A DNA stretch of 64,000 nt from Methanosarcina mazei S-6 (GCF_000970205.1 NZ_CP009512.1:3348001-3412000); one strand, 5' to 3'. Positions 17,966-27,628 are shown, numbered from the stretch's first letter. Numbers and translations: made by a program. The notes: a model not told the origin generated them from the sequence alone.

Positions 17966-18404
17966 ATTTTCCACTCCTTTATTTTGAAAAAAACCTATCC
18001 ATAGCAAGTGTTTCCACATGTCAAGGATATTAAACAAAATATAATTTAATAAGCATATTAATTAACCAGAATTATTAATTCTTAGCAGATTACTGCCCTC
18101 ATTATGCTTATGTTAAGATATTTATTCAATAATACAAGAAAAGTATAATTTTTTGAATATAACGTCAGAATTAAACATGGATAGTAAACCCGAAGAAAGA
18201 AATTTTTGAAAAAAGGCGTAATTCTGGATTTATGAAACCTGAATAATAAGTAGAGGAGAAGAACTTTCAGAAATCTAAAAAGTAAATCCGAAAAAGCAAA
18301 AAAAGAGTCGAATCCAAGGATAACCACACTCAGTAATTAAACGTTGGCAGGATCTTGAATATTTAGGAAAAAAGATAAAAATTCTCACTTAAGAAAAAAT
18401 CAGG
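17966..18404. other. Intergenic region between alkylsulfatase-like gene and tRNA-Met
   Basis: AT-rich. A reading frame on the minus strand at 18082-18327 is phenylalanine/leucine-rich because of base composition and has no ribosome-binding site; I do not accept it. No repeat stands out. Confidence 0.5.
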
Positions 18405-18514
18405 TGCCCGGAGCGTGACTCGAACACGCGACCTCCAGATATCTCAGGAGATTAAAGACGCCTCATATAAGGTCCCTATGAGTCTGGCGCCCCAACCGAC
18501 TAGGCTATCCGGGC
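18405..18514 (-). tRNA. tRNA-Met (CAT), elongator type, with intron
   Basis: Folding the minus strand gives a 7-bp acceptor stem GCCCGGA/TCCGGGC, D-stem GCCT/GGGC, anticodon stem CCAGA/TCTGG, a five-base variable region and T-arm GCGTG-TTCGAGT-CACGC, with discriminator A at 18405. The anticodon CAT is at 18480-18478. An intron of about 36 bases (18441-18476) interrupts the anticodon loop one base after the anticodon, the usual archaeal position. The 5' end is not of the initiator type (AGCGGG), so this is the elongator tRNA-Met; a tRNA-Ile2 (lysidine-like modification) is less likely. CCA is not encoded in full. Confidence 0.9.
18441..18476 (-). other. tRNA-Met intron
   Basis: Inserted after position 37 and before position 38 of the tRNA. 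Removing these 36 bases restores a normal seven-base anticodon loop and a 74-base tRNA. Exact ends may shift by a base; archaeal tRNA endonuclease recognises a bulge-helix-bulge around them. Confidence 0.75.
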
Positions 18515-18536
18515 TTGCAACACACAAATGTATTAA

Positions 18537-18545
18537 CATATATTA
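18537..18545 (-). promoter_or_regulatory. TATA box of the tRNA-Met gene
   Basis: TAATATATG on the minus strand is centred 27 bases upstream of the tRNA 5' end, the expected distance for an archaeal promoter. Confidence 0.65.
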
Positions 18546-19315
18546 AAGGGTAACGATCGGAAGTGGGGAAAAAGACCATTTTAACTTCATTTGTGCGGGA
18601 AGTGTATGACAGAATGGAAAAGGTGAGCCTGCCAGTGATCAGAATTCATGAAGAAAATCTCTGAACACGTTATGTTAGGCCTGACATAATATGGTGATAT
18701 ATAATAAAAGGAAATTAAAGAGATATAGTCTGTATAATAAATAAATATATAATTGAAAAGTGATATAATAAACCCTCAGATCGATTTTTAAAAACAGGGA
18801 AAGCAAAATATGCGCCCATCTGAGACATGATCATTTATATCAAAGATACAGGCTGACAAGAGATATAAATCTGAATAAATATATATAAACCCCATAATTA
18901 TAACGAATAACCGGAATAGATTCCAGTCAAAGGAAATTTCTGGAAAGCTACATTTTTTCCGCTGCAAACGTCTCCAGGACCCGGAACGTTAGCAGAAGAA
19001 CCATTTATAAGATACTTTAAAAGAGCCCCGCTTAAACAGATCAGTTCCAGCAGTGCGATATTCTAAACACCTGCTAAATAATTGCTTTCAAGATTTACCT
19101 TAAAATTAAAATCCCGGTTCCCCCGGCTGAGACCCGGAAACTGCAGTTTCTCAGGAAGACCCATGCCTCAGCTTGACTTTCAATTATGACCAGGATACGA
19201 ATCTCCGGGCCAGAAAGATGTAAGAAATCAAGAATTCGGGATTAATGCTTCAAAAAGTGATCCAACTAATTCGGTATTTTCATTACCTGGATTAAATCCC
19301 AGATGAGGAATTTCC
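18546..19315. other. Long region upstream of fwdDBAC, probable structured leader
   Basis: No gene is seen. Two possible TATA boxes face the operon: ATATATATAAA near 18877-18887 and TTTATAAG at 19004-19011. Either gives a leader of about 280-400 bases. Within it, around 19126-19156, CTGAG and CTCAG flank the palindrome GAAACTGCAGTTTC, so the transcript could fold into a stem-loop. A regulatory role is an inference. Confidence 0.45.
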
Positions 19316-19699
19316 ATGAAAATAAAAGCAAACCTTATATCCGGAAGGACCGCCGACCAGGGCGCACATCTGGAAGCTAAAACACATAAAGGCTATTTTG
19401 ATGCCTGTGCATACTGCGAACTGAACTCCGCAGACCTTGAGATGCTTGGAGCCTCCGAAGGGGACAGCCTGAAGGTTACCACTGATTTTGGGGAAGTAGT
19501 AGTGTTCGCAAAAGCAAATGAAGGAAACCCTGATGGTCTTGCCTTTATCCCTATGGGCCCCTGGGCAAATGCAGTTCTGGACCCTGATACCCACGGCTGC
19601 GGAATGCCAGGGTTCAAAGGCGTCCCTGCTGAGATAGAAGTCACGGATGAAAAGCCCCTGGAAATGAAAGCGCTCATGAGGAAATACCTGGAAGACTGA
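19316..19699 (+). CDS. fwdD: Formylmethanofuran dehydrogenase subunit D
   Basis: This 127-residue protein forms the molybdopterin-dinucleotide-binding domain that completes the catalytic unit with FwdB. The double-psi barrel pattern is visible: LNSADLEMLGASEGDSLKV and the conserved FIPMGPWANAV near residue 82. A GAGGAA site precedes the ATG. It is first in a D-B-A-C cluster for reversible reduction of CO2 and methanofuran to formylmethanofuran, the first step of CO2 methanogenesis and last oxidation step in methylotrophic growth. Tungsten (fwd) or molybdenum (fmd) type cannot be decided from this subunit. Confidence 0.9.
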   Translation: MKIKANLISGRTADQGAHLEAKTHKGYFDACAYCELNSADLEMLGASEGDSLKVTTDFGEVVVFAKANEGNPDGLAFIPMGPWANAVLDPDTHGCGMPGFKGVPAEIEVTDEKPLEMKALMRKYLED

Positions 19700-19774
19700 G
19701 TCCAGACCCCCTGAATCGAGTAACTCATGTGTTCATCAGGCCCGGAGAAACCTGAAAATTCGGAGGAAAAAAAT

Positions 19775-21079
19775 ATGCCAGTAATTAAAGACGCAGTATG
19801 CTCCCTCTGCGGATCCCTCTGCGACGATATCACAGTCACTGTAGAAGATAATAAGATTACAAAAATAGAAAATGCCTGCATTCTTGGGCACAGCAAGTTT
19901 GTCGGCATGTTCGAGCATGACAGGATAGAAACCCCGATGGTAAGAAAAGACGGGGAGCTTGTGCCTGTATCTTATGAAGAGGCAATCGAAGCTGCCGCAA
20001 AAATCCTGGTAAACTCCAGAAGGACACTTTCCTATGGATGGTGCTCCACCTCATGTGAAGCAGTCAGCGGGGCAATTCAGCTCGCAGAGGAGACTGGTTC
20101 TATAATAGACTCTACGGCAAACGTCTGCCACGGACCGACTGCCCTTGCTGCTCAGGAGAAAGGGTCCCCATCAGCCTCCCTGGGAGAAATAAAGAATAGG
20201 GCAGATGTAATAGTTTTCTGGGGCTGCAACCCTGTGCACGCCCATCCCAGGCACATGTCCCGTTATTCAAGCTTTTCAAAGGGATTCTTCACGGAAAAAG
20301 GGCGAAAAGGCAGGAAAATGGTAGTTATTGATGTCAGAAAGACCGATACTGCAAAAATTGCTGACAAATATGTGGAGATTGAACAGGGTTCAGACCTGCT
20401 CCTTGTGACCGCTCTCCGTTCAATTGTAAACGGGCATGAGGATGTTGTCCCGGAAACAGTTGCAGGTGTTCCAAAAGCCGAAGTTCTTGAACTTGCAGAG
20501 ACCCTGAAGAATGCAAAATTCACCTGTATTTTCTTCGGTATGGGAGTCACACAGTCCCGCTCAAAGTACAAGAACGGAGATGCAGTGTCTTCTCTGATAT
20601 CAGACCTTAACCAGCACACCAAAGCTGTAATGATCGGAATGCGCGGGCACTATAATGTTACCGGTTTCGGACAGGTGGCTACCTGGGAGACCGGCTTCCC
20701 CATGGCGATTGACTTCTCCAGAGGCTATCCATATTACAACCCCGGAGAAACCGGAGCAAATGACCTGCTTGTGCGCGAAGAGCCTGATGCTGCAATTATA
20801 GCTGCAGCTGATGCCGGAGCACACTTCCCTCAAAAAGCTGTCAGGCACCTGGCAAGAATTCCCGTAATCCAGATTGACCCCTATGCCAACCCTACAACCG
20901 AAATCGCAGATGTGGTGATCCCGGCAGCAGTTGTGGGAATCGAAGCTGAAGGTACGGCTTACCGCATGGATGCAATCTCCCTCCGCATGAAGAAACTGAT
21001 TGATACAGAGTTCAAGACCGACGAAGAGATCGTAAAAGACCTGACTGCAAAAGTAAGGGAAATGAAGAGAGGTGTATAA
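19775..21079 (+). CDS. fwdB: Formylmethanofuran dehydrogenase subunit B (catalytic)
   Basis: The 434-residue subunit carries the active-site metal (W or Mo), bis-pterin cofactor and one [4Fe-4S] cluster. The cluster motif C-x2-C-x3-C is seen at CSLCGSLC (residues 9-16) with a fourth Cys in NACILGH. The active-site Cys lies in NVCHGPTALAAQ (about residue 118) and is encoded by TGC, so this is a cysteine and not a selenocysteine enzyme. The ATG at 19775 is chosen for its GGAGG site eight bases upstream; a further upstream in-frame start at 19727 would add 16 unrelated residues. Confidence 0.92.
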   Translation: MPVIKDAVCSLCGSLCDDITVTVEDNKITKIENACILGHSKFVGMFEHDRIETPMVRKDGELVPVSYEEAIEAAAKILVNSRRTLSYGWCSTSCEAVSGAIQLAEETGSIIDSTANVCHGPTALAAQEKGSPSASLGEIKNRADVIVFWGCNPVHAHPRHMSRYSSFSKGFFTEKGRKGRKMVVIDVRKTDTAKIADKYVEIEQGSDLLLVTALRSIVNGHEDVVPETVAGVPKAEVLELAETLKNAKFTCIFFGMGVTQSRSKYKNGDAVSSLISDLNQHTKAVMIGMRGHYNVTGFGQVATWETGFPMAIDFSRGYPYYNPGETGANDLLVREEPDAAIIAAADAGAHFPQKAVRHLARIPVIQIDPYANPTTEIADVVIPAAVVGIEAEGTAYRMDAISLRMKKLIDTEFKTDEEIVKDLTAKVREMKRGV

Positions 21080-21080
21080 G

Positions 21081-22799
21081 ATGTCGGAAATCCTGATTAA
21101 AAACGCCAGCGTCTGTGACCCGGCACAGGGAATTAACTGCGAGACCATGGACATCTGCATAAGAGACGGAAAGATTGTGGAGAGCGTCTCCGGAAGTGCA
21201 GAGGTTATTGATGCAGAGGGCAGGCTCACCATGGCAGGAGGCTTTGACGGGCACACACACAGCGCGGGAAAGATCAACGTAGGACGTTTCATCAACCCAA
21301 ACGATGCAAGGAAAAACCCTGTACCCGGGCTTTCTGGCCAGGTCGCACGTACCGAAAAGACAAGAGCTCAGGTAGGGTATAATACCCCAAACACTTACGC
21401 AATCGGATACAGGTATGCAAAACTGGGGTATACAACCATCTGTGAAGCTGCAATCCCCCTGCTTGCTGCAAGGCATACCCATGAAGAATTCAAGGAAATC
21501 CCTATCCTTGACAAAATGGGGCTGTCACTCTTCGGGAGCAACTGGCAGGTCATGGAGTACATCCGTGACAAGGAGCCTGAAAAACTTGCAGCATACATTG
21601 CCTGGGGATTGAAAGCCTCAAGAGGATATGGAGTAAAGATTGTAAACCCTGGAGGAGGAGAAGCCTGGGGCTGGGGAAGAAACGTAAGCGGACTTTATGA
21701 CCCTGTACCCAACTTTGATGTAACTCCTGCAGAGATCCTTCTGGGGCTTGCAGAAGCTAATGAGCGCCTTCAGCTCCCTCACTCCATACACGTGCACTGC
21801 AACAACCTCGGAAAGCCAGGAAACTATGCTACCACCATAGAGACCATGAAGCTTCTGGAAAAGGTTAAGCCCAGCAGGGACAGGCAGGCTCTTCACGTAA
21901 CCCACGTTCAGTTTAATGCTTATGCAGGGACTTCCTGGAGGGACTTCGAGACAGGAGCCCCAATGGTTGCAGATTACATAAATGGAGCAAACCACCTAAC
22001 CTTCGACCTGGGACAGGTAATCTTCGGACCCGCAGTTACAATGACCGCAGACGGGCCTGTTGAGTATGCAAACTCAAGAATGCTGCACGAGAAGTGGAGC
22101 AACCAGGACATTGAACTGGAAGATGCTTCCGGAGTCGTACCCCTGTTCTACTCACCAAAAAGCTTTGTGAACGCGGTCCAGTGGGCAATAGGGCTTGAAC
22201 TCGCCCTGCTTGTAAAAGACCCCTGGAAAGTCATGTTTACAACTGACAGCCCCAACGGCGGGTCTTTTGTCAACTATCCTGAAGCCTTTACCTACCTTAT
22301 GAGTGCAAAGAGAAGAGAAGAAGTTATCTCGGGATTCTCTAAGATGGCACTCGACAGGATGGTACTGCCCGGAATCGACAGGGAACTTGACTTTTATGAG
22401 CTTGCTGTCATGACAAGGAGCACACAGTCAAAGATGTACAGCATGCCTGAGAAAGGAAACCTTAAAGTGGGCTCTGACGCTGACATTGCTATCTATGACA
22501 TCCTTCCGGGGCAGGTTGACCCCTCGACAGAGTATGCAAAGGTCAAGAAAGCTTTCTCTGCTGCATCATATACCCTGAAGAGCGGAGAGGTCGTTGTAAA
22601 AGACGGAGAGATCGAAGAGACCCCGAAAGGAAAGACTTACTGGGTTAACGCAAAGATTCCGGAGAGCATCGATACCGCAATGCAGAAAGATATAGACCGC
22701 AAATTCAGGAAGTATTACACTGTGAGCAAATCCAATTACATGGTTGAAGACTCGTATATCCAGAAGCCTGTCGAGATCGGCACAGAGGGGGTTTTCTAA
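21081..22799 (+). CDS. fwdA: Formylmethanofuran dehydrogenase subunit A (amidohydrolase)
   Basis: This 572-residue subunit is a dinuclear-metal amidohydrolase that joins formate, made at FwdB, to methanofuran. Visible features are the metal-binding HxH in GFDGHTHSAGK (about residue 57), GVKIVNPGG with the Lys expected to be carboxylated (about 190), His residues in HVHCNN and HVTHVQF, and the catalytic Asp in FTTDSPNGG (about 390). The ATG at 21081 follows GAGGTG and lies one base after the stop of fwdB. It is directly followed by fwdC. Confidence 0.92.
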   Translation: MSEILIKNASVCDPAQGINCETMDICIRDGKIVESVSGSAEVIDAEGRLTMAGGFDGHTHSAGKINVGRFINPNDARKNPVPGLSGQVARTEKTRAQVGYNTPNTYAIGYRYAKLGYTTICEAAIPLLAARHTHEEFKEIPILDKMGLSLFGSNWQVMEYIRDKEPEKLAAYIAWGLKASRGYGVKIVNPGGGEAWGWGRNVSGLYDPVPNFDVTPAEILLGLAEANERLQLPHSIHVHCNNLGKPGNYATTIETMKLLEKVKPSRDRQALHVTHVQFNAYAGTSWRDFETGAPMVADYINGANHLTFDLGQVIFGPAVTMTADGPVEYANSRMLHEKWSNQDIELEDASGVVPLFYSPKSFVNAVQWAIGLELALLVKDPWKVMFTTDSPNGGSFVNYPEAFTYLMSAKRREEVISGFSKMALDRMVLPGIDRELDFYELAVMTRSTQSKMYSMPEKGNLKVGSDADIAIYDILPGQVDPSTEYAKVKKAFSAASYTLKSGEVVVKDGEIEETPKGKTYWVNAKIPESIDTAMQKDIDRKFRKYYTVSKSNYMVEDSYIQKPVEIGTEGVF

Positions 22800-23558
22800 A
22801 TGCAGATTGTAAAACTCTCCCTCAAAAAAGCAAACAAAATTCCAATTGAAGCCGATAACATAAACCCTGACAACTTTGCCGGCAAAACTGCAGAAGAAAT
22901 TAAGGCTATTCCTGTCTGGTACGGAAATGGGCAGTGCCCTCTCGGGGATTTCTTCAATGTGGAAGTGGAAGGCAAAGACTCCGTAGAAAATACAAAGCTG
23001 GTCTTTGAAGGCGATGTTTCCAGAGTAAAGCGCATAGGGCAGAACATGAGTGCCGGAGAAATAGAGATCAATGGCAACGTGGATATGCACTGCGGCTTTG
23101 CGATGAAGGGCGGAAAGGTCGTAATCAATGGAAATGCTGACAGCTGGCTCGGCTGCGAAATGTCAGGCGGAGAGATAATTCTCAACGGGAATGCCGCCTA
23201 TTATGTAGGTGCGGGCTACCGCGGAGAGTCCTGCGGCATGCGCGGAGGAAAGATCACTGTTAACGGCAATGCAAAGGACTACCTTGGAGAACACATGTGC
23301 GGAGGGGAAATCCTCGTAAAAGGCGATGTGGGGCTCCTTCCTGCAATCTCTAACAACGGCGGAAGAATAGTTATTGAAGGCAACGCAACCATGCCGGCAA
23401 GCGAAATGAAGAACGGCACCGTAATCATCAAAGGTGAGGTCTTTGACCTGCTCCCCTCTTACAAAGAAGAAGGTACGGAAGAGGTTGATGGAGTTACATA
23501 CCGCAAGTTTACAGGTGACGTTAACGTCGGCGGAAAAGGCGTCCTGCTTATAAAATAA
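22800..23558 (+). CDS. fwdC: Formylmethanofuran dehydrogenase subunit C
   Basis: The 252-residue protein has the right-handed beta-helix made of repeated G-x-x-G-x-x-x-G turns (GNVDMHCGFAMKGGKVVING and following), the fold shared with the C-terminal part of glutamate synthase. It acts as a structural subunit that holds the A, B and D subunits together. The ATG follows the TAA of fwdA without a gap. It is the last gene of the operon; T-rich stretches at 23700-23750 may end the transcript. Confidence 0.92.
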   Translation: MQIVKLSLKKANKIPIEADNINPDNFAGKTAEEIKAIPVWYGNGQCPLGDFFNVEVEGKDSVENTKLVFEGDVSRVKRIGQNMSAGEIEINGNVDMHCGFAMKGGKVVINGNADSWLGCEMSGGEIILNGNAAYYVGAGYRGESCGMRGGKITVNGNAKDYLGEHMCGGEILVKGDVGLLPAISNNGGRIVIEGNATMPASEMKNGTVIIKGEVFDLLPSYKEEGTEEVDGVTYRKFTGDVNVGGKGVLLIK

Positions 23559-23861
23559 CGGCTGAAGAAGATTAAGCCCGTATAAGCAGGGACTTCTGAA
23601 TAACACCAGAATCTGGTTAAATTTATATTGCGGATAAGAAATTAAAAAACAGCCGCTTCAAAGCATCTTTCGGGTTAATGAAACGGTATAGTTCTTATCC
23701 GCTCACTGTTCTTTTTCAAATTGCTTACTTTTTTAAATCTGCCTGCTTTTTCAGTAAATTTTAATCTCTTTGCATGTGCAGTTTGTAATTTCAAAGAGAT
23801 AAAAGAAAAAAAGAAAAAAAGAAAAAAGAGAAAAAGGAAAAAGTACAGATCTACTGGATAA
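23559..23861. other. Convergent intergenic region after fwdC
   Basis: The plus strand has T runs near 23705-23755; the A-rich block 23800-23845 gives long T runs on the minus strand. Both can serve as archaeal terminators for the two converging genes. No gene is seen. Confidence 0.5.
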
Positions 23862-24440
23862 TCAGTATCCTGTTGCTTCTGCCAGCTGCCTTACAGGAGC
23901 CTCTTCAGCAGTATTTCCGAAAACCACTATCACATAATTTTCGTTGCTCCAGATATAGGAGTATCTGGGAACGGACTTTCCTCCGGATGTGATGTAGTCA
24001 GTAATTTTAACTCCGGAATGCCCGTTGAAAGAAACTTCCGTAAAACGGGATCCGTCACTTAATGGTGGGAAGGAAGACCTGTATGCATCGATGAGATTGT
24101 TTGCAGCCTCTTCATTCTCAAGCTCGATCGCATCTACATAATAGTCTGTATTATTGGAATCCCTGTAGATTCCTTCAGAGCCTGAAAGGATACCCGTAAC
24201 GTTTTCAGCTTCGTAAGTAACTTTTATCTCATCTGTGGAAAGCGGGATGGTATCGATATACTCAAAGCCTGCTGGGGGGTTTTCAATTGTGCTTACCCCA
24301 GCCGCATCATCATCAGAAATTGGGTTTGTTTCCGGGTTGTCCGAATCTGTCCCGTTAACTGCAGGAGAATTATCCACGCAGCCTGAAAACGCGATCATCA
24401 AAACCGCAAACACTGATATTAAAGCTATGCTTTTTTTCAT
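23862..24440 (-). CDS. Predicted lipoprotein of unknown function
   Basis: The 192-residue product begins MKKSIALISVFAV and has the lipobox FSGC (about residue 20), so it is probably lipid-anchored on the outside. After an Asp/Asn/Pro-rich linker, residues about 50-190 form one mixed alpha/beta domain with the phrase GFEYIDTIPLS near its start. The ATG at 24440 is preferred to a GTG at 24449 because AAGGTG then acts as the ribosome-binding site. It stands between fwdC and the S-layer gene. No named family was recognised. Confidence 0.7.
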   Translation of the reverse strand: MKKSIALISVFAVLMIAFSGCVDNSPAVNGTDSDNPETNPISDDDAAGVSTIENPPAGFEYIDTIPLSTDEIKVTYEAENVTGILSGSEGIYRDSNNTDYYVDAIELENEEAANNLIDAYRSSFPPLSDGSRFTEVSFNGHSGVKITDYITSGGKSVPRYSYIWSNENYVIVVFGNTAEEAPVRQLAEATGY

Positions 24441-24560
24441 AAAATTCACCTTGATCTTAAACCCTGAATAACCAGACGGTTTACAGAATCAGGATTTTAG
24501 ATTTAAAAGAACATCAGAACTAAGAAATCTGCAAATAAAAAGTTATCTGCAAGAAGAAAC

Positions 24561-24598
24561 CAAAAAAGAATTTAAAAGAGAGAAGGGTAGAACCCTTC
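24561..24598 (-). terminator. Terminator of the S-layer gene
   Basis: Perfect 7-bp stem GAAGGGT/ACCCTTC with a three-base loop (24582-24598), followed on the minus strand by TCTCTTTT and later six T residues. Confidence 0.8.
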
Positions 24599-24609
24599 AC
24601 TCAGAGAAT

Positions 24610-26619
24610 TTAGTTGTTCCTCCTGACGAGGTAGACGACTGCAAGGAGTCCGACAAGGCCAAGGACAACTCCGAATCCAGGAGTGGTGCCATCTGCTTCA
24701 GTGGGTTCCTCGGTTGGTTCCTCAGTTGTTGGTCCCTCGGTTGGTTCCTCGGTTGGTCCCTCGGTTGGTTCCTCGGTTGGTTCCTCAACTTCGGTGTCGT
24801 TGTCTACAGGCTCAGTCACATTGTCATCATCTTCATCATCATCAACTACTTCTCCGTCGATGGTCTTCTCGACGAATGGGTAGTATCTGAGGTCAGAAGC
24901 TGCGGTGTCAGCAACCTTGAAGAACATTCCCTGGCCGATTTCGACTTCGTCATCTCTGGTCAGAGTGAAGGTGTCTTCGTTGGTGATGGTAAGGGTGGCA
25001 CCGTTGATCTTGACATTGTCGAGGTCACCGAATTCATCATCAGACTCGATCTTCATTGCGTTTGCGTAGTCAATGAGCCAGATACCTTCGATCTGGGCAA
25101 TGCTGTCGACTGCACCCTGGAAGACCTGGTTGACGTGTACTCTGAGGACAACGACATCGTCTTCGTCCTGGATGTCATCAAGTTCAACTTCCCAGGTGTT
25201 GTCAGAGCCGCTAACGACTGAGATGATTTCGTCATCTACGAATTCTCCGTCCTTGGTGAACTCGAGCCAGACTTTCTCACCGTCAACATCGACCTGCTTG
25301 GCTTCGATTGCATAGCCTTCTCCGAGGTCGAGCTGTTCGCCGGTTCTGATGGTGTACTTGTCATCGCTGTCAAGGACGAGCTTGGCAAGTTTGTCAGCTT
25401 TGTCAGCGTTGATCGGGATGTATTCTTCTGCGAAGAATCCGAGAACAGGGAACTGGTCCCAGCCAACGGAAGGCTTGGAGTACTCGTAGTCAACCATCTG
25501 GATGGTTGTCTCGTAAACGAGGCCGCCCTCAGGAATTACATTTCCACCGTTAAGGCCGGTTACTGTAAGGGATTCTGTAGAGACATCGTCGTTGACATCA
25601 TAGAAGAATCCTGCAAAGTTGGTTGCATCCCAGCTGAAGTCACCCTCAGCGACCTCTCCTCTGATTTCATAGGTGCCAGGCTCTGTGATCTGCTTCATGG
25701 CGTAGAACCTGAGTGCTCTGGTGTCATCGGCGGTCTTGAAGAACAGACCCTCAGCGATTTCCTCTTCATCGTCCCTGGTCAGGGTGAAGGTGTCTTCGTT
25801 GGTGATGGTAAGGGTGTCACCGTTGATCTTGACATTGTCAAGGTTTCCGAATTCATCGTCAGACTCGATCTTCATTGCATTTGTGTAGTCAATGAGCCAG
25901 AGACCTTCGATCTGGGCAATGCTGTCGACTGCACCCTGGAAGACCTGGTTGACGTGTACTCTGAGGACAACGACATCGTCTTCGTCCTGGATGTCATCAA
26001 GTTCAACTTCCCAGGTGTTGTCAGAGCCGCTAACGACTGAGATGATTTCGTCATCTACGAATTCTCCGTCCTTGGTGAACTCGAGCCAGACTTTCTCACC
26101 GTCAACATCGACCTGCTTGGCTTCGATTGAATAGCCTTCTCCGAGGTCGAGCTGTTCGCCGGTTCTGATGGTGTACTTGTCATCGCTGTCAAGGACGAGC
26201 TTGGCAAGCTTGTCAGCTTTGTCAGGGTTGATCGGGATGTACTTCTCTGCGAAGAAACCAATCAAGCTGTAGTTGCTCCATCCGGCAGCTGGCCTGTAGA
26301 ATTCGTAGTCAACCTGCTGGATTGTTGTCTCATAGACAATTCCGCCTTCTCCAATGACGTTTCCTTCAGTGCCTGGAACCGCAAGAATGGAAAGGGTTTC
26401 GGTTGTTACATTGTCATCAATGTCATAGTAGAATGCTGCAAACTTTGTAGCATCGATTGTAAGGGCATTATTTTCACCATATGTGTCAATAATGTCGTTG
26501 ATATCAGAGCCGTTGTATACTGGACCGCGGATCTCAATTACGTCTGCTGCACTTGCGGCGGATGCAAATACAGTGAGAAGCATGAGAGCAGCCAGTGATA
26601 CTGCTGCAAATCTCTTCAT
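24610..26619 (-). CDS. Major S-layer protein, two DUF1608-type domains, PGF-CTERM anchor
   Basis: The 669-residue protein forms the Methanosarcina surface lattice. A signal peptide ends ASAAD (about residue 25). Two homologous S-layer domains follow (about 30-300 and 310-580), each with IRGxV, VYETTIQ, VDYE and GFFAE(K/E)YIPIN. A Thr/Glu/Pro-rich stalk (about 595-640) and TTPGF plus a hydrophobic helix and RRNN tail complete it; PGF-CTERM tails are processed by archaeosortase A and exchanged for a lipid. A GGAGG site lies ten bases before the ATG. The acidic composition and strong codon bias fit a very abundant protein. The two domains share a stretch of almost identical DNA. Confidence 0.93.
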   Translation of the reverse strand: MKRFAAVSLAALMLLTVFASAASAADVIEIRGPVYNGSDINDIIDTYGENNALTIDATKFAAFYYDIDDNVTTETLSILAVPGTEGNVIGEGGIVYETTIQQVDYEFYRPAAGWSNYSLIGFFAEKYIPINPDKADKLAKLVLDSDDKYTIRTGEQLDLGEGYSIEAKQVDVDGEKVWLEFTKDGEFVDDEIISVVSGSDNTWEVELDDIQDEDDVVVLRVHVNQVFQGAVDSIAQIEGLWLIDYTNAMKIESDDEFGNLDNVKINGDTLTITNEDTFTLTRDDEEEIAEGLFFKTADDTRALRFYAMKQITEPGTYEIRGEVAEGDFSWDATNFAGFFYDVNDDVSTESLTVTGLNGGNVIPEGGLVYETTIQMVDYEYSKPSVGWDQFPVLGFFAEEYIPINADKADKLAKLVLDSDDKYTIRTGEQLDLGEGYAIEAKQVDVDGEKVWLEFTKDGEFVDDEIISVVSGSDNTWEVELDDIQDEDDVVVLRVHVNQVFQGAVDSIAQIEGIWLIDYANAMKIESDDEFGDLDNVKINGATLTITNEDTFTLTRDDEVEIGQGMFFKVADTAASDLRYYPFVEKTIDGEVVDDDEDDDNVTEPVDNDTEVEEPTEEPTEGPTEEPTEGPTTEEPTEEPTEADGTTPGFGVVLGLVGLLAVVYLVRRNN
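25057..25420. repeat. Near-identical internal repeat of the S-layer gene, copy in second domain
   Basis: About 364 bases match the block at 25876-26239 (offset 819) with only a handful of differences, including at third codon positions, while the flanking parts of the two domains are clearly diverged. Confidence 0.85.
25876..26239. repeat. Near-identical internal repeat of the S-layer gene, copy in first domain
   Basis: Partner of 25057-25420. Differences seen include GATACC/GAGACC, TTGCAT/TTGAAT, AAGTTT/AAGCTT and AGCGTT/AGGGTT. Confidence 0.85.
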
Positions 26620-27628
26620 TTTATTGTTTCCTCCATGTTTGTTAAGATATATCGTATGTAAGAAGAAGTGTCGGGATCGAACACTTAAAGGGTTTCACCA
26701 TTCTTCACCAAATCAGACTTGTCCATTTCGTCTATTGCCGAAGAGGATTTCATTCCCTCCTTATCCCTCTAAATTGGATTACAAGTGTTCTATAAAATAA
26801 TTGCATTATTAAATCTTTTGTGGTCTATTTCCGAAGAATTGAAGAGGAAAAGCGCAAAACAACGATACAAATAACGGTAAATGTCGAAAGACCCGGGGTA
26901 GAATATTCGTCAGAGGTTAATATACGGGACTAAGTAGAAATGCTTATAATACACTATAGAAAAAGAATAATATGTTTAAAGGGGAGCAACTAAATAATTT
27001 AAAACAATACTAATTCCAAAAAAACATTATGTAAAAAATGCTCTAACCTGCCTCTTGCAGCCCATCAAAATTTTTTTAAACCACGAAAAAACTCCGAATT
27101 TCACATGGGAATCTTCTTTTTAATCGTGTATATTGCCGGAAACCGACATTCCTGCTATTTAAACACTTTTTTACAAGCTATTAAGCATTGTCAAAAAAGC
27201 TGTCTTATATCCGCACTACGATTTTTTAAGTTACTCAATGATTGAACAATTAGAGAGTTTGAAGCATCAATTCAAAAAATATAATTTATAAATCGATCTG
27301 TAAGAGCCGGAATAGGATCATGAGTAAAGCTGCAGAGAAACATACGAAATAAATATCATATTTTTTGCTCAGACTTTCATTAATTTTATAATAATAAAAG
27401 TTGAAGATTGTCTATTCTGCACGCCATATAATACAATGCACAGCATATTAGAAATTGACGATATAATAACAGAAATATAAAATAAGAAAAATATATAAAG
27501 GGCGGTGTGCAAATTACCTGAAAAAACCTGAAGATAGTGAGCCCTGATATTCATTAATGGGAGCTATATAAGACTTATTTATATCTGAACAGCTCAACAT
27601 AGGATAAAAATAACAAGGTGTATCAGTT
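26620..27628. other. 1-kb intergenic region upstream of the S-layer gene
   Basis: No gene is seen in this strongly AT-rich stretch. The S-layer promoter should lie in its left part; ATTTAATAAT and TTTTATAG on the minus strand near 26785-26815 are possible TATA elements, giving a leader of roughly 150 bases. Several T8/A8 runs near 27065 could be terminators. The right end carries AAGGTG before the TTG start at 27629. Confidence 0.4.

Noticed and set aside
18082-18327. Phe/Leu-rich minus-strand frame
   Set aside because: Composition follows from the AT-rich spacer; no start signal.
24683-26261. Ser/Thr-rich frames on both strands inside the S-layer gene
   Set aside because: They result from the biased codons of the acidic S-layer protein; the 669-residue frame explains the region.
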